Position numbers and translations under genes: made by a program. Of a DNA stretch of 64,000 bases, positions 1 through 11,299 are shown piece after piece (positions within the stretch are counted from its first letter, which is position 1; each line of letters begins with the position of its first letter). The notes below the pieces were generated by a model, which searched no databases, was not told where the DNA came from, and worked only from the letters and a program-made list of their open reading frames with translations. Origin of the DNA: Pomphorhynchus laevis (taxonomy: Eukaryota > Acanthocephala > Palaeacanthocephala > Echinorhynchida > Pomphorhynchidae); assembly GCA_012934845.2 (NCBI GenBank), contig WNNJ02003008.1, positions 1 to 64,000 on the forward strand. Reading direction: 5' to 3'.

Positions 1-130
1 TGCTAACAAAAGCGTAAACTGATTTATTTTCTCTGATGTTGACTTTATACCAGATTTTTATGTAAACTATTATACCTGCAATAGAATAAAACCAAAATAC
101 TTGATTATATTATTCAAATTATCTTATTAG
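1..130 (+). pseudogene. Beta-1,4-galactosyltransferase-like fragment
   Basis: The first bases read as a piece of the same galactosyltransferase found intact at 14718-15728. It covers the metal-binding DVD motif and the following FIPDF segment, then diverges and stops. One stop lies just before the motif, so this is a remnant. It continues beyond the left edge of the window. It is more diverged from the intact gene than copies B to D (for example YVNYYTC where the gene has YENLYTC), so it is probably an older duplicate. The same fragment, with a shorter 5' side, starts the second block L at about 16180. Confidence 0.75.
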
Positions 131-1026
131 GTGATCAACTTTTGCATATACTCGTAGTTATCGCGTGTCTTTATATCTCTTTTCGAATACAAGATTAATT
201 ATTTTTTGTAACGCATCCTTTATATTAGCTAAATCTATATTTTATAAAAATATTTTTCAAAAAAAATTAAAATATTTAATAAATATTATTTATGAAGATA
301 TTTAAAATTTATTTTTCTTTCTATGCTAAACTTTCTTATGTGAAATTAATACTGAAATAGTAGTTCATACCAGTATCAATTTCCATTACCTTACGATATT
401 TTTAATTGTGATTTACTTTTGTCTAACTGTGCTTTAATTGTGCTTTACCTGTGCATGAAGTGAGAAAGGATGTACAAGCACTACATATTAATTTCTTATG
501 CTTAAATTTCTTATGTATTTCTTTGAATATTTATTTTTATTTATTTGCAAATGGGTTAATTACAAATAAGCTGAATATATTATTGACTATATTAATTTAG
601 GGTATTATAATATTTTTTTGTAAATTTGATTCAAGCATAGTTTTAGGTATAAAAAATATTTAACATATTTTTACATTATTACGTTCATTTGAAGCTCTAA
701 CATTCAAATTACTATTAACCTCTTTCATTACTGTATCGTATTTACATTATTGCAGGCTTTATAGTTTGTTCTTAATTGAATATTACATCATATAATATAA
801 TATTATATTTTAAATATAATATTTAATACATACTTATGAATATCACACATCACGTATAGTTTAAAAATTATATATGCAATATATTTTATTTAAATTGCTT
901 ACTTATTCGTCATTTACATTGCAGTAAACACTAAATTAAGCTGAAATAAAATCGTAATTATTTATATTTCGAGTACATTTTCACTTAGTGTGTTGCGAAA
1001 ATTCTACTGTCACATTAATAAAAAAG

Positions 1027-1970
1027 TGTTATGAATGAAGTTATATTATTTCACTATTATAAATAAAGTTTAATTTATTATTAATTAAATAGAATTAATT
1101 TATTATTGATTTATTATCATAAATAATAAAATTAAGCTTTATTTATGGGTACTAGTTATAAATTAAGTTAAATTTATACCTAAAATATAAATATTAATTT
1201 TATATTTAATTAATCTATATATAAATTACATAAATATTTAATTCAAATTTATTATGTTTAACGTATTAGTCATATATATTGAAAAATAACTTATAAGCCG
1301 TTTTAAAATTTCAAACTAAGATTTAAGTAATAAATTATAATTATATTTTTATAATTATATTTATAATGTTAGGTTAAAGATAAAATATAAAAATTCAAAA
1401 GGAAACTAGAAAAGGTTTAATTTTTTTGGTTATTTTTTTTGTCAAATACATGTTATCTTTTTATTTGGATTAATAACTTCGAATTGTAATATTAAAATCA
1501 TCGTGCTTTTCTGTATAAATCTATATGTAAGCTTTTGTAGTTAAATCAGATACAGTTTGTGGTTATACTTTTTATAAATGCTTAAATATAAATGTTTAAT
1601 ATTTGGATGTAATTGAAAATGTAAATTTACCACATAAATATTGACTTATCCTTCGTAATATCTTTACTAGTGATTTGTTTGCTTCTGGTTCACGGAAATG
1701 AATACAATAAACTATTGCTTGTATGGGTAATATAAATATTTTTACAAATATGTGAAAAATTATCTTAATAAACAAGTGTAATCAATGAAGCTATATTATT
1801 TCACTATTATAAATAAAGTTTAATTTATTATTAATTAAATAGAATTAATTTATAATTGATTTATAATCATAAATAATAAAATTAAGCTTAATTTATGATT
1901 ACTAGTTATAAATTAAGTTTATTTTATACTTAAAATATAAATATTAATTTTATATTTAATTAATCTATAT
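1027..1970. repeat. Diverged direct repeat pair inside block L
   Basis: A segment of about 200 bp starting near 1027 is repeated near 1771 with a spacing of about 745 bp. It contains a run about stops and starts of AATTAAAT and the ACTAGTTATAAATTAAG motif. The pair is also present in block L copy 2. A second pair in the same style (about 2031-2190 and 2465-2650, sharing ATAAACCGTTTAAACATTTT) follows. No coding content is visible. Confidence 0.7.
1430..1765 (+). repeat. Old copy of the galactosyltransferase-module flank repeat
   Basis: This 330-bp stretch aligns with 29810-30115, the non-coding flank of galactosyltransferase module B. Shared marks are TTTACTAGTGATTT, GTTTGCTTCTG and ACAATAAAC. 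It recurs at 17590-17930, 13925-14110, 39530-39756 (continuing at 43175) and inverted at about 46780-47100 and 47710-47945. The divergence seen here makes it an old dispersed repeat rather than part of the recent module duplications. Confidence 0.7.
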
Positions 1971-3094
1971 TATTCAAGTATAACGAGTACTTAAAGTCTT
2001 TAGCCATTTTTCTGAAAAATAACTTATAAACCGTTTAAACATTTTAACTTAAAATTAAATAATACTTGAGATTTGTTTCTTTAAAAACCCATCAGATCAA
2101 AATAAATTGTTAGATTAAAAAGAACATTTTAAAATTAAAAGTAACAAAGTTTAATTCATTTAAAATATATTTCTATACTAGTTTTTCTTTATTTTAATTA
2201 AAACTTTTATAAAAAAGTGTTATGAATTAAGTTAAATATAGATATATTAAAATATAAATATTCAAGTATAAAAGGTACGCATAAACATTTTATGTACTTT
2301 TATAAAAAATAATCGGAATTTCAGTCAAAACCGACATTTTGTCAACCTGTGAGCCACAGCTTTCCATTCATAAAATTACTTGACAGTTTCAGTTACTACT
2401 GTGTATCATAGTAAAAGCTTATCTTTTAAAATTCTTTACTTTTACATATAATATTCAATACACTTATAAATTATAACTTATAAACCGTTTAAACATTTTA
2501 ACTTAAAATTAAAATAATAACTTGAGATTTTTTCTTTTATATTAAACCCATCAGATCAAAATCAAATTGTTAGATTAATAAGAACATTTTAAAATTCAAA
2601 AGCTAACAAACGTTTAATTCATTTACAAATATATTGTCTATACTAGCTTTCTCTTTATTTTGATGCGCTTGCTGCATCTATGGGGGACGCAAAAATGGGT
2701 GTAGAACGTAATGAAGACTCTTGACTTTTATTTGAATTTTTAATTTCTAACTTAATGTTATCTTATCAATAATTATTGGCTTTATTTTGATTGATAAATT
2801 TTAATTTTAGTGATAAATCATTTTATATGTATTAACTTGTTTAGTTTAATTGGGTATAGTGTATAATAATATTTTCGTTAAATACTTGCATAAAAATGTT
2901 AAAATTTCTGAATTTTAACATGATGGGACTACCGGTTTGCAAAGATAACAACAATAACCATGCCCCAATGAATGAGTACGACGAAATAATTCCCGTGTCA
3001 TGCATGACTGAGATAGTGCCAATAATTATTATTGGCAGTGTATCTGCCAATAATAATTATTAATACTTATAATCTGTATCAATACTTATTATCT

Positions 3095-3445
3095 GCTAGT
3101 ATCAATAGTTGAACGACAAGAAAAATCATTTTGATATTTCGCTTGTAACTACTAGCATCTTCAGAAAATTTATTTTTCTGTAGTAATTTATTTTAATTTT
3201 AAGTAATTTATTTAGTAATTATTTTTTAATTAATAATAAATAATTAATTTTGTAATTAAAGTTTTATTAATTAGTGATTAATTTAGTGATTAATTCAGTA
3301 ATTAATTTCATTAATTAACTTTAATAAAATAAATTTTCTGAAGTAATTTTAGTAAATAAAAGTAAATTTCTGAAGATTCTAGTAGTTACTAGCAAAATAT
3401 CAAAACGATTTTTATTGTCGTTCAACTATACATGATAGTTCCTTG
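3095..3445. mobile_element. Foldback element with about 75-85-bp inverted arms
   Basis: The left arm (about 3098-3180) and the right arm (about 3361-3440) are inverted copies of each other, around an AT-rich centre made of TAATTA-type repeats. Each arm reads outward as CTGAAGA, a short hairpin, then GAAA-like sequence, ending in GTTGAACGACAA or similar. A lone arm also sits at 56590-56690, next to a PLE reverse-transcriptase relic. The element could therefore be a non-autonomous PLE derivative rather than a DNA-transposon MITE. No transposase is visible. Confidence 0.7.
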
Positions 3446-4859
3446 AAATTTAAAATATATTTAATATATTGAATATATTTAATATATGGATATATTTCTA
3501 GAAATATAAATATCCAAGTATAAAAGGTACGCATAAACATTTTATGCACTTTTATAAAAAATAATCAGCATTTCAGTCAAAACCGACATTTTTTGATAAT
3601 TGGAGGTCGTGTGCCCGACTAGGAGATATGGATGATTTGGAACATAAAAGTGTTTACCACTCTTATAGCTTTGTTTATCCAGAAGATCCTATGGTTCATA
3701 GCCAGAACATCGAGAATTTATGTATTCACGCCAAAAAGAAGTTGAAGTCACAATATAGGACTAATAGAAAGATGTGGGAAGATTTACCTGATTGAATTCA
3801 TGTTTAAAAAGAAGAATCCCATTAAGAGAAAAAGGTTTAATCATTTTTTAATATTGCTGTCTTTTTGGTATGATTAACTAAACTTTTTAATTTGAATTTG
3901 TGTTTTTCTTTATATTATTTACATTTTATTATTTTTCTTCTATTTTTATAATTTAAAAAAAACGGCATGAAATATCAAAAACGGCATGAAATGTCAAAAA
4001 TGGCATGGAATCAAAAACGGTATAAGCCATAAAGAACCTTTACTTTTAATATTATAGTGTTGATTTATATATTTTACCTTTTGTGTTTGATAATATTTTT
4101 ATGGTAACCTAGTTTAAAATATGCATCTATTGAATTATTTAAATGATTTTGAAGGAAACTAATATTGTTACAAATTGTTGCAATTCTTAAAATTTCATTA
4201 TTTAATGTATTAAATTTTTATATTAAATGGGGTATGCATAAATGCTCATGCAAAATATGTTTCTTGTAAATTTATATGTCATCTTTACGATATAAAGTAA
4301 AAGTAGTTTTAGTTAATGTTAATTTAATGCTCATACTAAACAAAATAGTTATTTTCCATAGTTATCTCCCTGATTTTGTTTGTATAATAAAAAGTTACCT
4401 AGATGACTCAATATGCTTAAGCTAAAATCTTAATTTAATGAACGTATTTAAATCTTAATTATTAAATCTTAATTTAATGAAAATATTTAAATTCAAAAAA
4501 ATTAAAAAAAATTCGAAAGTGCTAAAATTGTTGATCTCCCTGATTTGTTTGTATAATAACAAGTTACCTAGATGACTCAATATGCTATAGCTAAAATCTT
4601 ATTTTAATGAATGTTCTGTATACACTCAGTATTTTTATAAAAAATATCGAGTCATCGATAATATAACCGATTTATACACGAACTCTTTGACAACAAAGGT
4701 ACTAATGTGTGAAAATGTAATCAAATTAAATCTTCACATGTTTTAATGCCTAATAACGTTTTTAATATCTAATGTACAAAAAATGGTTTTTTAAAAATTA
4801 ATTAAACATTAAAATTCACTTGTAAACCAAATTGACTTTTCCTGAATTGTCTATAAGTA

Positions 4860-5290
4860 AATTTTATTACGAATGTTAAAAGATAAATGATTGAACCACC
4901 TAAACAGAAAATATATTTAGGAATTTCATTTAATAAATGCAACTCTTTATTTAATAAGTTTAAACGTAATAACATATATAATATCACAACTGAAATTTTA
5001 ATTTCTAATGAAAAGTTATCTAAATTAGTTAATATGTTTAAGCTAAAATCTAAATTTAATACATGTTCTGTATTATATAAAATTCCTTATGATATTTGTA
5101 ATTGCTAGTATATCTGTCAGACTTGTAAGGAATTGGAAACATGTATTTTACAGCCTATAACATGAAACTAGGTAATATGTAAGGAGCTATATCCCGCAAT
5201 TAATCACGTGCTCTTATAAAAGAGTTTAGCAGAAATGTGTCTTTGTCAATAAAAAATTAACATTATGATATGGTAAAGCCATTTAAAAAA
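4860..5290 (+). mobile_element. Penelope-like element relic, RT tail plus GIY-YIG
   Basis: The reading frame from 4887 has the layout typical of the PLE segment between reverse transcriptase and endonuclease: PPKQKIYLGISF, FNKFKRNNI, LSKLVNMFKLKSK, then VLYKIPYD and YICQTCKELET. The last part corresponds to the IPC..CGKVYIGQTGRKLE start of the GIY-YIG domain. A stop falls inside the endonuclease and the rest is decayed. Block L copy 2 lacks this region altogether. Family assignment is by recognised motif order, not a database match. Confidence 0.65.
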
Positions 5291-5338
5291 TCTAAAGTTA
5301 ATTAGGAAGTAACTTTAATTAATGTAAAATAAATGTAT

Positions 5339-5672
5339 ACGAAATAATTTCAATGCGACTTTTTATTAACACGAATAGGAAAGTATACTTAAATCTGGTC
5401 ACCGCTGGAGGAGCGTTCGCTTAGTTAATCCCTTTCAGAGGTTTACTGTAAATTAAGTACTGTCGAAGTTGTGTAGCTACAGGGCCACAATGATGATACC
5501 ACCTTGTAGTGATGAGGAGACTAAGGTCGAAACGCCCCATTGGGGGCTAGGCGTCTGTGGTAGGCACATTCCGGGTTAAGCTTCCCGACGAAGGTTGTAA
5601 AAAAGCATGCAGGTTTAAACTTTCCTGTTCGTGTTAATTAAAAAAGTTGTATTAAAATTATTTCGTATTAAT
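5339..5672 (+). mobile_element. SINE-like repeat with hammerhead-like segment, copy 1
   Basis: This GC-richer unit recurs at 20870-21130 and, diverged, at 47946-48200 and 48330-48700. Its ends (5339-5385 and 5621-5672) are imperfect inverted repeats of about 45 bp that contain AACACGAA and GGAAAGT. Inside, about 5505-5560, sits TGATGAG, a weak hairpin (GAC/GTC), then TCGAAACGCC and a matching GGCGTC. That is the order of a hammerhead core with stem III and a GTC site, but the first core base is G, not C, and stem II is out of register. It is probably a decayed or coincidental ribozyme. No Pol III promoter was recognised. Confidence 0.55.
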
Positions 5673-6089
5673 ATAACGTCGCCAGTAGTTTTCAAATAAA
5701 TGTATATTACTATTTTATAGTAAAACTACTTACCTGAAATTGTACAAATGTGTACATTAGACAGATAACGTATCACCTGATATCCCATATTAAAATTCTA
5801 TGCTTTGTGCAGTAATGACTTATTTTGGTTATAAATCAATAAGACGAATTTAATGAGAATATTAGCTTTTTAAAATAAGAGCTAAAATAAAACAAATTAA
5901 AGTTAAATTAAATGAGGGTGATTATATTTTATGTTTTTGAAGAAATAGGTTTGGTAATATTGTGCAAAATTGTTGAGATGTTAAAATGCAAAATTGTTAA
6001 AGCTAAAGGGATTAAACTTTTTATTCTTTAAGCCAGACGTGAAGTAACCAGAAGTCCTTTTGGTACTTCATACACATCACTCGGGCCTT

Positions 6090-6170
6090 GTTACGTATGC
6101 CAGTACTCATCTGTATCCAACAGTAAGAGGGATCTGGCACTGATGAGTCATTGTGATGACGAAACGGTAC
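6090..6170 (+). ncRNA. Hammerhead ribozyme, copy 1
   Basis: All core boxes are present in order. GTA at 6095-6097 is the cleavage triplet, with the predicted cut after 6097. Stem I is TGCCAG (6098-6103) with CTGGCA (6134-6139), a perfect 6 bp. The box CTGATGA is at 6140-6146. Stem II is GTCAT (6147-6151) with ATGAC (6156-6160), with a TGTG loop. GAAA is at 6161-6164. Stem III (open end) is short: the A-U closing pair, C-G and G-C, a two-base mismatch, then two more pairs. An alternative closed stem III, CGGTA with TACTG downstream, is also possible. The identical motif lies at 21559-21639. Hammerheads are known in PLEs and retrozymes. No full element is visible here. Confidence 0.8.
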
Positions 6171-6887
6171 TTGTTACTGTTATCTTAGATTCTTCCGCGT
6201 ATGGTTTAAATGATGACTAACATAATTCACGCGGAATAGTCTCACTCTTTATTTTGGGAAATTCATTAATTCACGTGATATAAGCTATTTGATAAGTATT
6301 ATATTTTTTAAATGTGTCATTTTTTCAATTGATAATTCTAATGTCAAAATTGTCAAAATATTTTTGATATTTTTGTTACTTTTGTTTTTTAGCATTTAGA
6401 GATATGATCTGCAATTTATATTGTTTAATAAAAATATAACAATATAACAATATTTGTTATATTGTTTAAATCCCCAATACAATATAACAAACTTCACATT
6501 GAACGTATCAGTTATCTTAACGTATCGCGCCCATGTCATTTGAAACCTATCAAGGCACGGCTGCCGAAATAAATTCTTCTCAGAACCATAAATAACTTCT
6601 GCATAGAAGGTTTTTTTAGGCAACAAAATTCACTAAAAACGGCAAAGCTTTAACATTATATTTTCATTTCTATTTTTCGTATTAGTTTTATCGCGATGAC
6701 TTGGCTTGCGTTTAACCAAATTATTATAATATAATAGTTTTTTATTTACGATACTACTTCTACCAATTCCTTGTACTTGGTGGTTCAATCCTAACGGGTA
6801 AATGGAATTGAGCGTTTTAATCCAAAATTCTTGTTTTTTTTTAATATTTAAGTGTCACCGTCAATTATTCTCTCAAATATCGTCGAG

Positions 6888-7310
6888 GCTGTATCTAGAC
6901 TGTACACTCTGGTTAACTTTGTATAAACTGCAGTATTCAAAATTATACAAACGTGTACATTATTCGAAGATTCTATGCGATCACAATCAGATATATACAT
7001 AAAGCCGGAGGGTTTATGCCCGTCGTCCCATTATATCAAGAAAACAACAACCTAATTCATCATTGCAACGTTTTCTATCTGAACTTATATATGTTGCAAA
7101 GGATTGCGATTTCGTGGACGTTTCAGCAGATCAATATCGTGACGATGTTCTTCTCAACGTTATTATAATGGGGCTAATGCCCGACTTAATAGCCAACGTC
7201 TATTAAAAAATCAGACTCGACATAAATCTAGCATGCTTACAAATTCAGGCACTTGAGTTAGCCGAACTACAAGCAAAAACATACAAACTTGATTATGCAA
7301 CTTGGTGATA
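6888..7310 (+). mobile_element. Ty3/gypsy-like gag fossil, copy 1
   Basis: The stretch resembles the capsid part of a Ty3/gypsy gag gene, recognised from the YVAKDCDF region and the following MGLMPDLI region. It is a short broken fossil with several breaks and no recognisable LTR, protease or polymerase beside it. A longer version of the same fossil is at 22920-23480 in block L copy 2. Being inside the duplication, it predates that event. Confidence 0.6.
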
Positions 7311-7329
7311 TTAAATACTTACAATTTTT

Positions 7330-8175
7330 TCTGACAGTCCCTGATTCTTCTTGTCAGTTTCGCTCCCTACGCTCGCTGATTGAGCTTAATCTCTCGATAA
7401 AATATCATGCCTAAAAAAGCTCGATCTCAAATCCCTGGTCCTGATCACAAATCTTCCACATCAGAATGCAATGATCGTTATACAAGTTTGAAAGTTGGAT
7501 GTGATTGTGAAGATTGTAACGTATGGACCATTGTTCGAGTAAAAATATATGACCGTTCTGTGTATCAAAGTAAACCGTTTATATGTGGTTTTTGTTCATC
7601 AGTAAAACTTCTACAGATATCCTGCTCTTCAACTTCTGTCTCACATACGACTACGCAGACCAATACTATTTTTGAAGTTTCCGTCGCATCAACACATGAC
7701 TTCGCATCGCATAATCCCATTCTTGCCCCTTCTCTCACACACTCCTCATTCAACAACGGATAAAGCTTCCATTCATCTTCATCACCCTAATAATGCAAAC
7801 GATAAAGCTGTTCATATTGTTCGTTCTCTTTTCTATTCCTCCCACTCCTGTCACACATGCTCCAACTTATCTTAATTCTTCATCGAGCACCGCTGGCATT
7901 CCCACTTATATCTGCTCTTCTGCATCTACTCCTACCAGCTCTGTCCGTCCACCACATCCACGTCATCGTTTTCATTCGCGCGATCACTGTATTATCATAT
8001 TTAACTAAAAGCTTTTCGAATCTGCTTCCCCACAATCTCGCCTGGATGATGATGTATCTGCTTTAGGTATATCTTAGCAACCATTCTTGCTGATGATAAT
8101 CCATCCATTTTCAGTAATATAGCTCCAGTATATTTTATTCGTTTAAATAAATCCACTAAATTTAATCATCTCATG
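7330..8175 (+). mobile_element. CR1/L2-type LINE: 5' UTR and ORF1 N-terminal part
   Basis: An ORF at 7407-7763 begins MPKKARSQ and has a cysteine cluster (CDCEDC, then CGFC about 30 residues on) like the PHD-type finger at the start of CR1-clade ORF1 proteins. A Ser/Thr/Pro-rich stretch follows. Then, after frame changes, comes a segment (about 7970-8160) resembling the conserved ORF1 domain that is better preserved at 39759-40208. Several stops and frameshifts are present. The element is cut at about 8175 by a LINE-A fragment. Promoter-like 5' sequence (7330-7406) is GC-richer than its surroundings. Confidence 0.55.
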
Positions 8176-8955
8176 AGTCACTATCCCTACACAATTATAG
8201 AGCCACTCAATCACCCCAACTAATCCCGCCTTGATGTGACTTCAGGAGTAGGGACTTATCTGTTACAGATATCCTTAACTCCTGGGGACCACCCCTGGGC
8301 ACCTCCAGAACCCACGCGCCACTCTCCACTCGTGTCTATCAGCTTTTGACAGATAGTCATGGCTCTCTTGCGTCGAAGCAGAAACTTAAGAGATTAGCAC
8401 TCTCTGCGCTATCCTTCATATTTGCCTCTGAACCACTTTCCACCTTCACAAGTCGAGTAAAATACCTGGGGTTCACCGTTACGGTGAACTGGTCGGCGAA
8501 AGCTGACCTGGATAGACTAAAACGTATCCTGAAGAAAGCTAGATGGGCCCTGAAACGGGCCCAACATCTGTCATTGAAAGATAAAACCCAAGTGCGCCTC
8601 TGGGGTACTTGGGCTTTTTCGGGATTGGTCTTCTTTTCAAGAGGACGTTCCCCAGAACAAAGACTAAGATTTCTTAAGCTCATCATCTTGCGATTACCAA
8701 GCATCGTCCGCCTTGATTGGATTATTGGGGGGGTGAAAGACCCCGAGTGGTTCAGTCGAAGGGCGGCGTGTTGGATTGGCTGGGGGCTCAGATCCCGCTG
8801 GACCTGAGGCCTTAAAGATTGGTGAAGACCTGAATCGCGACTCATTAGCTAAATTTTTCATTCCTGTATTTTTGATACAAGTTTATTTTTATTTTATTTT
8901 TTAGTTGTTATATAACACTAAGTTTTGTTATTTAAGAAAATCTTTATCTTTAGAT
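8175..8955 (+). mobile_element. LINE-A fragment with internal deletion and 3' end
   Basis: Two ORF2 pieces are joined. One (8175-8350) matches the linker before the reverse transcriptase (SVTDILNSWG in intact copies). The other (8360-8810) matches the RT C-terminal part, with FTSRVKYLGFTVTVNWS, KARWALKRAQH and RLPSIVRLDW. The RT catalytic region between them is missing. The 3' UTR runs to about 8955. The reading frame from 8346 to 8807 is open across the fusion point, but it is a deletion product, not a gene. Confidence 0.8.
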
Positions 8956-9469
8956 TTATCACGAGAATTTACAAATTTTACCTTTGAATTAACTTCTGTT
9001 AATTTTCGCTGGAAACTACACGATTGAATCGTTTGATAGCTCCGACACGTTGAAAAAATTCAATAAAAAGTCGCCATATTTTTGTTGTTTTCGAGAATAC
9101 TCCCATTCCAATTACCAAGAATAAAGAGTACAGAGGAATGTTAGAATTTAATTAAAAAAATTGTCATTTCGAATGTTCCTTAACGAGCTGTTACCATCTT
9201 CAGAATGTTAGTTAGATAATGTTTTGCTGTTATATAGCACCATCAACTGCAGTGCGATGATGCTCCTTTGTTCTACAATTGCAGGATTTCACTGTGTAAG
9301 CTTAAAGGTATGAAAATGAAAAAACAAGAATAAAGCAAATGAATACAAGTAAAATAGAATTAAACAAATGAATACAAGTAAAACAAAAAATAGTATTTTT
9401 TAAAGTAAAAAATAGTAAAATGAAAATAGTATTAAAATAGAATAACAAAAAATTCTAAAATAAATTATA
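8956..9469. other. AT-rich spacer, no gene seen
   Basis: No coding signal on either strand. A small direct repeat (AAATGAATACAAGTAAAA, near 9340 and 9366) and A-rich low-complexity sequence are all that stand out. Confidence 0.6.
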
Positions 9470-10480
9470 TCAAACCAGGGCCATGTGGATAAAGCAGTAT
9501 ATTCTAGTGTGCCTGCTGAAACGGGCCTTTACTTTACGGCAATCCAGTCCGTGCCTCCCCGATTCATTGGTAATTTGATCATATGCGCATTTTAAAGCTG
9601 TCGACTTCTTAATGCCGAGGTGGATACTGATTGCGATGCTCAGCGACTCGTAATATAACCGTGTACCTAAATAGGTGATTGGCAAGGCATGGATGAATGC
9701 ACCAGTTTCGTTCGATGCAGCTTGGAGTAATTTCGCCCTGTCTTGTTGGGTGCGTGTAGCGTTAAGCAGCTTTGCGAAAGTGCCCTCATAAAACGGGCAA
9801 GTCCATCGTTTTTAGGGTGTAAGATCCGAAGGAATCGAACCGTCTAATTTTGAAGTTCATATATCGATAGAACATAATCTGGGTCCAGTTCGTCAGTGAT
9901 CACGGCAAGATTGGGCCGAAAAATGGATGCCACAAGCGCGTTGTTAAAAATCACCGAGGACCCTAAGATTGTCGTCACTATATCGTTCGCTTAATACATC
10001 TTCAGTTCTAGACGTGGATATAACCTTCAGGTCGAAGTTGGCGAGGTTACTACTAAGGAATTAAGATGACCGAAGGAGGTTATTGATCCTGGGCAGCGTC
10101 ATACATTGACGAAATATAAAAAGAGCGTCATGGAGAGATAGTTGTGTTAAGCGCTCACCGCACAAATTAGTCTGATTGATGGATGCATTAATGGATGCAT
10201 CGATGCAAGCCAGTTCGCCGATAGAAGCACCGAGGACTGTTGCTGAAGCGGGTACAATTACATTGGCACCTGGAAGTATAGCCAATATACGTTCGGCGTC
10301 ATATTGATTGGGCTCAATAATCTCGCATTTGTCCCTATTCAGACGCGAACCAAGTGATGATCCAGCGGACAATATCTTTTCGATATCTGACAACAGCGTG
10401 TGTACCATACGGCTGATCGAGCAATAGTTCAGATACCAGAGATTGAAAGGGGATTCCAAAGGATGCTTTAGCATAGTGTA
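9470..10480 (-). mobile_element. LINE with restriction-like endonuclease, degraded copy
   Basis: On the minus strand, 10474-10061 reads as the part of a reverse transcriptase after motif C, with LNRDKCEIIEP. The usual catalytic YLDD position reads WYLNYC. Further on, 9685-9470 carries ESGRHGLDC and ARFSRHTRIY, matching the zinc-knuckle and RH segment of the better copy at 49772-51414. That arrangement (CCHC knuckle, RH, then a PD-(D/E)XK-like fold) is known from R2-type LINEs. The copy has lost intervening sequence and several frames, and is dead. Confidence 0.65.
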
Positions 10481-11295
10481 GGTAAAGTTTGAAATTAAAA
10501 TTAATTTTTTTCAAAAAAAATAAAATTTGAATATTTTTTTAAGTGAGTGCTCGGATTAGTTAAAAATTATCACCCAATGATAGCACATTATGTATCTACA
10601 CCACATATAAGTTTTAGCTCGATACGATGTATATTACGCTTAAGAGAAAATGTTCAATTTTTTAAACTTAAAAATATTTTTCCATAAAAAATCGATATGA
10701 TAACCCATACTTTTTTCATTTCACATCGACCATCTATCAATTAACATTTACACAAAAACTTATGAATTGATTTATTCAGTATGTTGAAAAAATTTAAATT
10801 TTAATTTTTTAAATTAAAAAATAATAATTAAAATTTTACCATTGCCCTTGTTAGTAGTTTGTTTACTGCAATATTATTATAATACGATTACAAATCATAT
10901 ATCTACATTATTTTCAAGTTTGAGATTGATTTAACATGTATTACGTTGTAAAACGAAATCTAATTTTTTGAAATCAAAATACTTTTTAAGCACTTTGGTA
11001 TAATATCCTATCATCATTTTTAACTTATTATTTCCAACTTACAATAAATCAACGTATACACAAAAAATTGGCATCATTACTTTACTATCTTGAATAGAAA
11101 TAAATTTATCTTTAACTATTTTAAAAATTTTAAACGCTGGTTTTATTTTTTCAATAATGAGAAAACTGAAATTATAATGTGTTTGAACGATTTTCAGATG
11201 GCTTGGAAAATAATGTGTTTGATACCATGGTTTCACATGATATCAAATCTTTTAACATCACTATTTTATTCTCCAGTTTATAAGCCGCAAAATGT
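10481..11295. repeat. AT-rich region with a weak 310-bp periodicity
   Basis: The segments starting near 10590 and 10897 share a loose pattern (ATCTACA, AAGTTT, ATGTATTACG), and a third partial echo may lie near 11205. This looks like an old, diverged tandem repeat. No gene is visible. Short open frames here are low-complexity. Confidence 0.35.
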
Positions 11296-11299
11296 TCAT

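Larger units (their letters stand above)
1..7742. repeat. Block L, copy 1 of a 7.7-kb segmental duplication
   Basis: Nearly every base from about 25 to 7742 recurs at 16183-23902 at about 16.16 kb distance, with few substitutions. The main differences are indels. Copy 1 has about 850 extra bases (about 4548-5393, holding a PLE relic). Copy 2 has about 150 extra near 18100-18230 and about 700 extra at 22355-23050. Content is mostly AT-rich non-coding DNA with no convincing gene from 130 to about 4800. The right edge falls inside a LINE ORF1 that reads on coherently in this copy but is cut in copy 2. Confidence 0.9.

Noticed and set aside
2841-3050. 69-aa minus-strand frame repeated at 19149-19358
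   Set aside because: Identical in both block L copies only because the block is duplicated. No family resemblance and low-complexity hydrophobic composition.
5505-5560. Calling the SINE-like segment an active hammerhead
   Set aside because: The first core base is G and stem II does not pair in register in any of the copies.
6396-6626. 76-aa minus-strand frame, also at 21865-22095
   Set aside because: Repeated by the block duplication, no motif, AT-driven composition. Treated as chance.
8357-8845. 162-aa minus-strand frame
   Set aside because: Antisense shadow of the LINE-A RT fragment on the plus strand.
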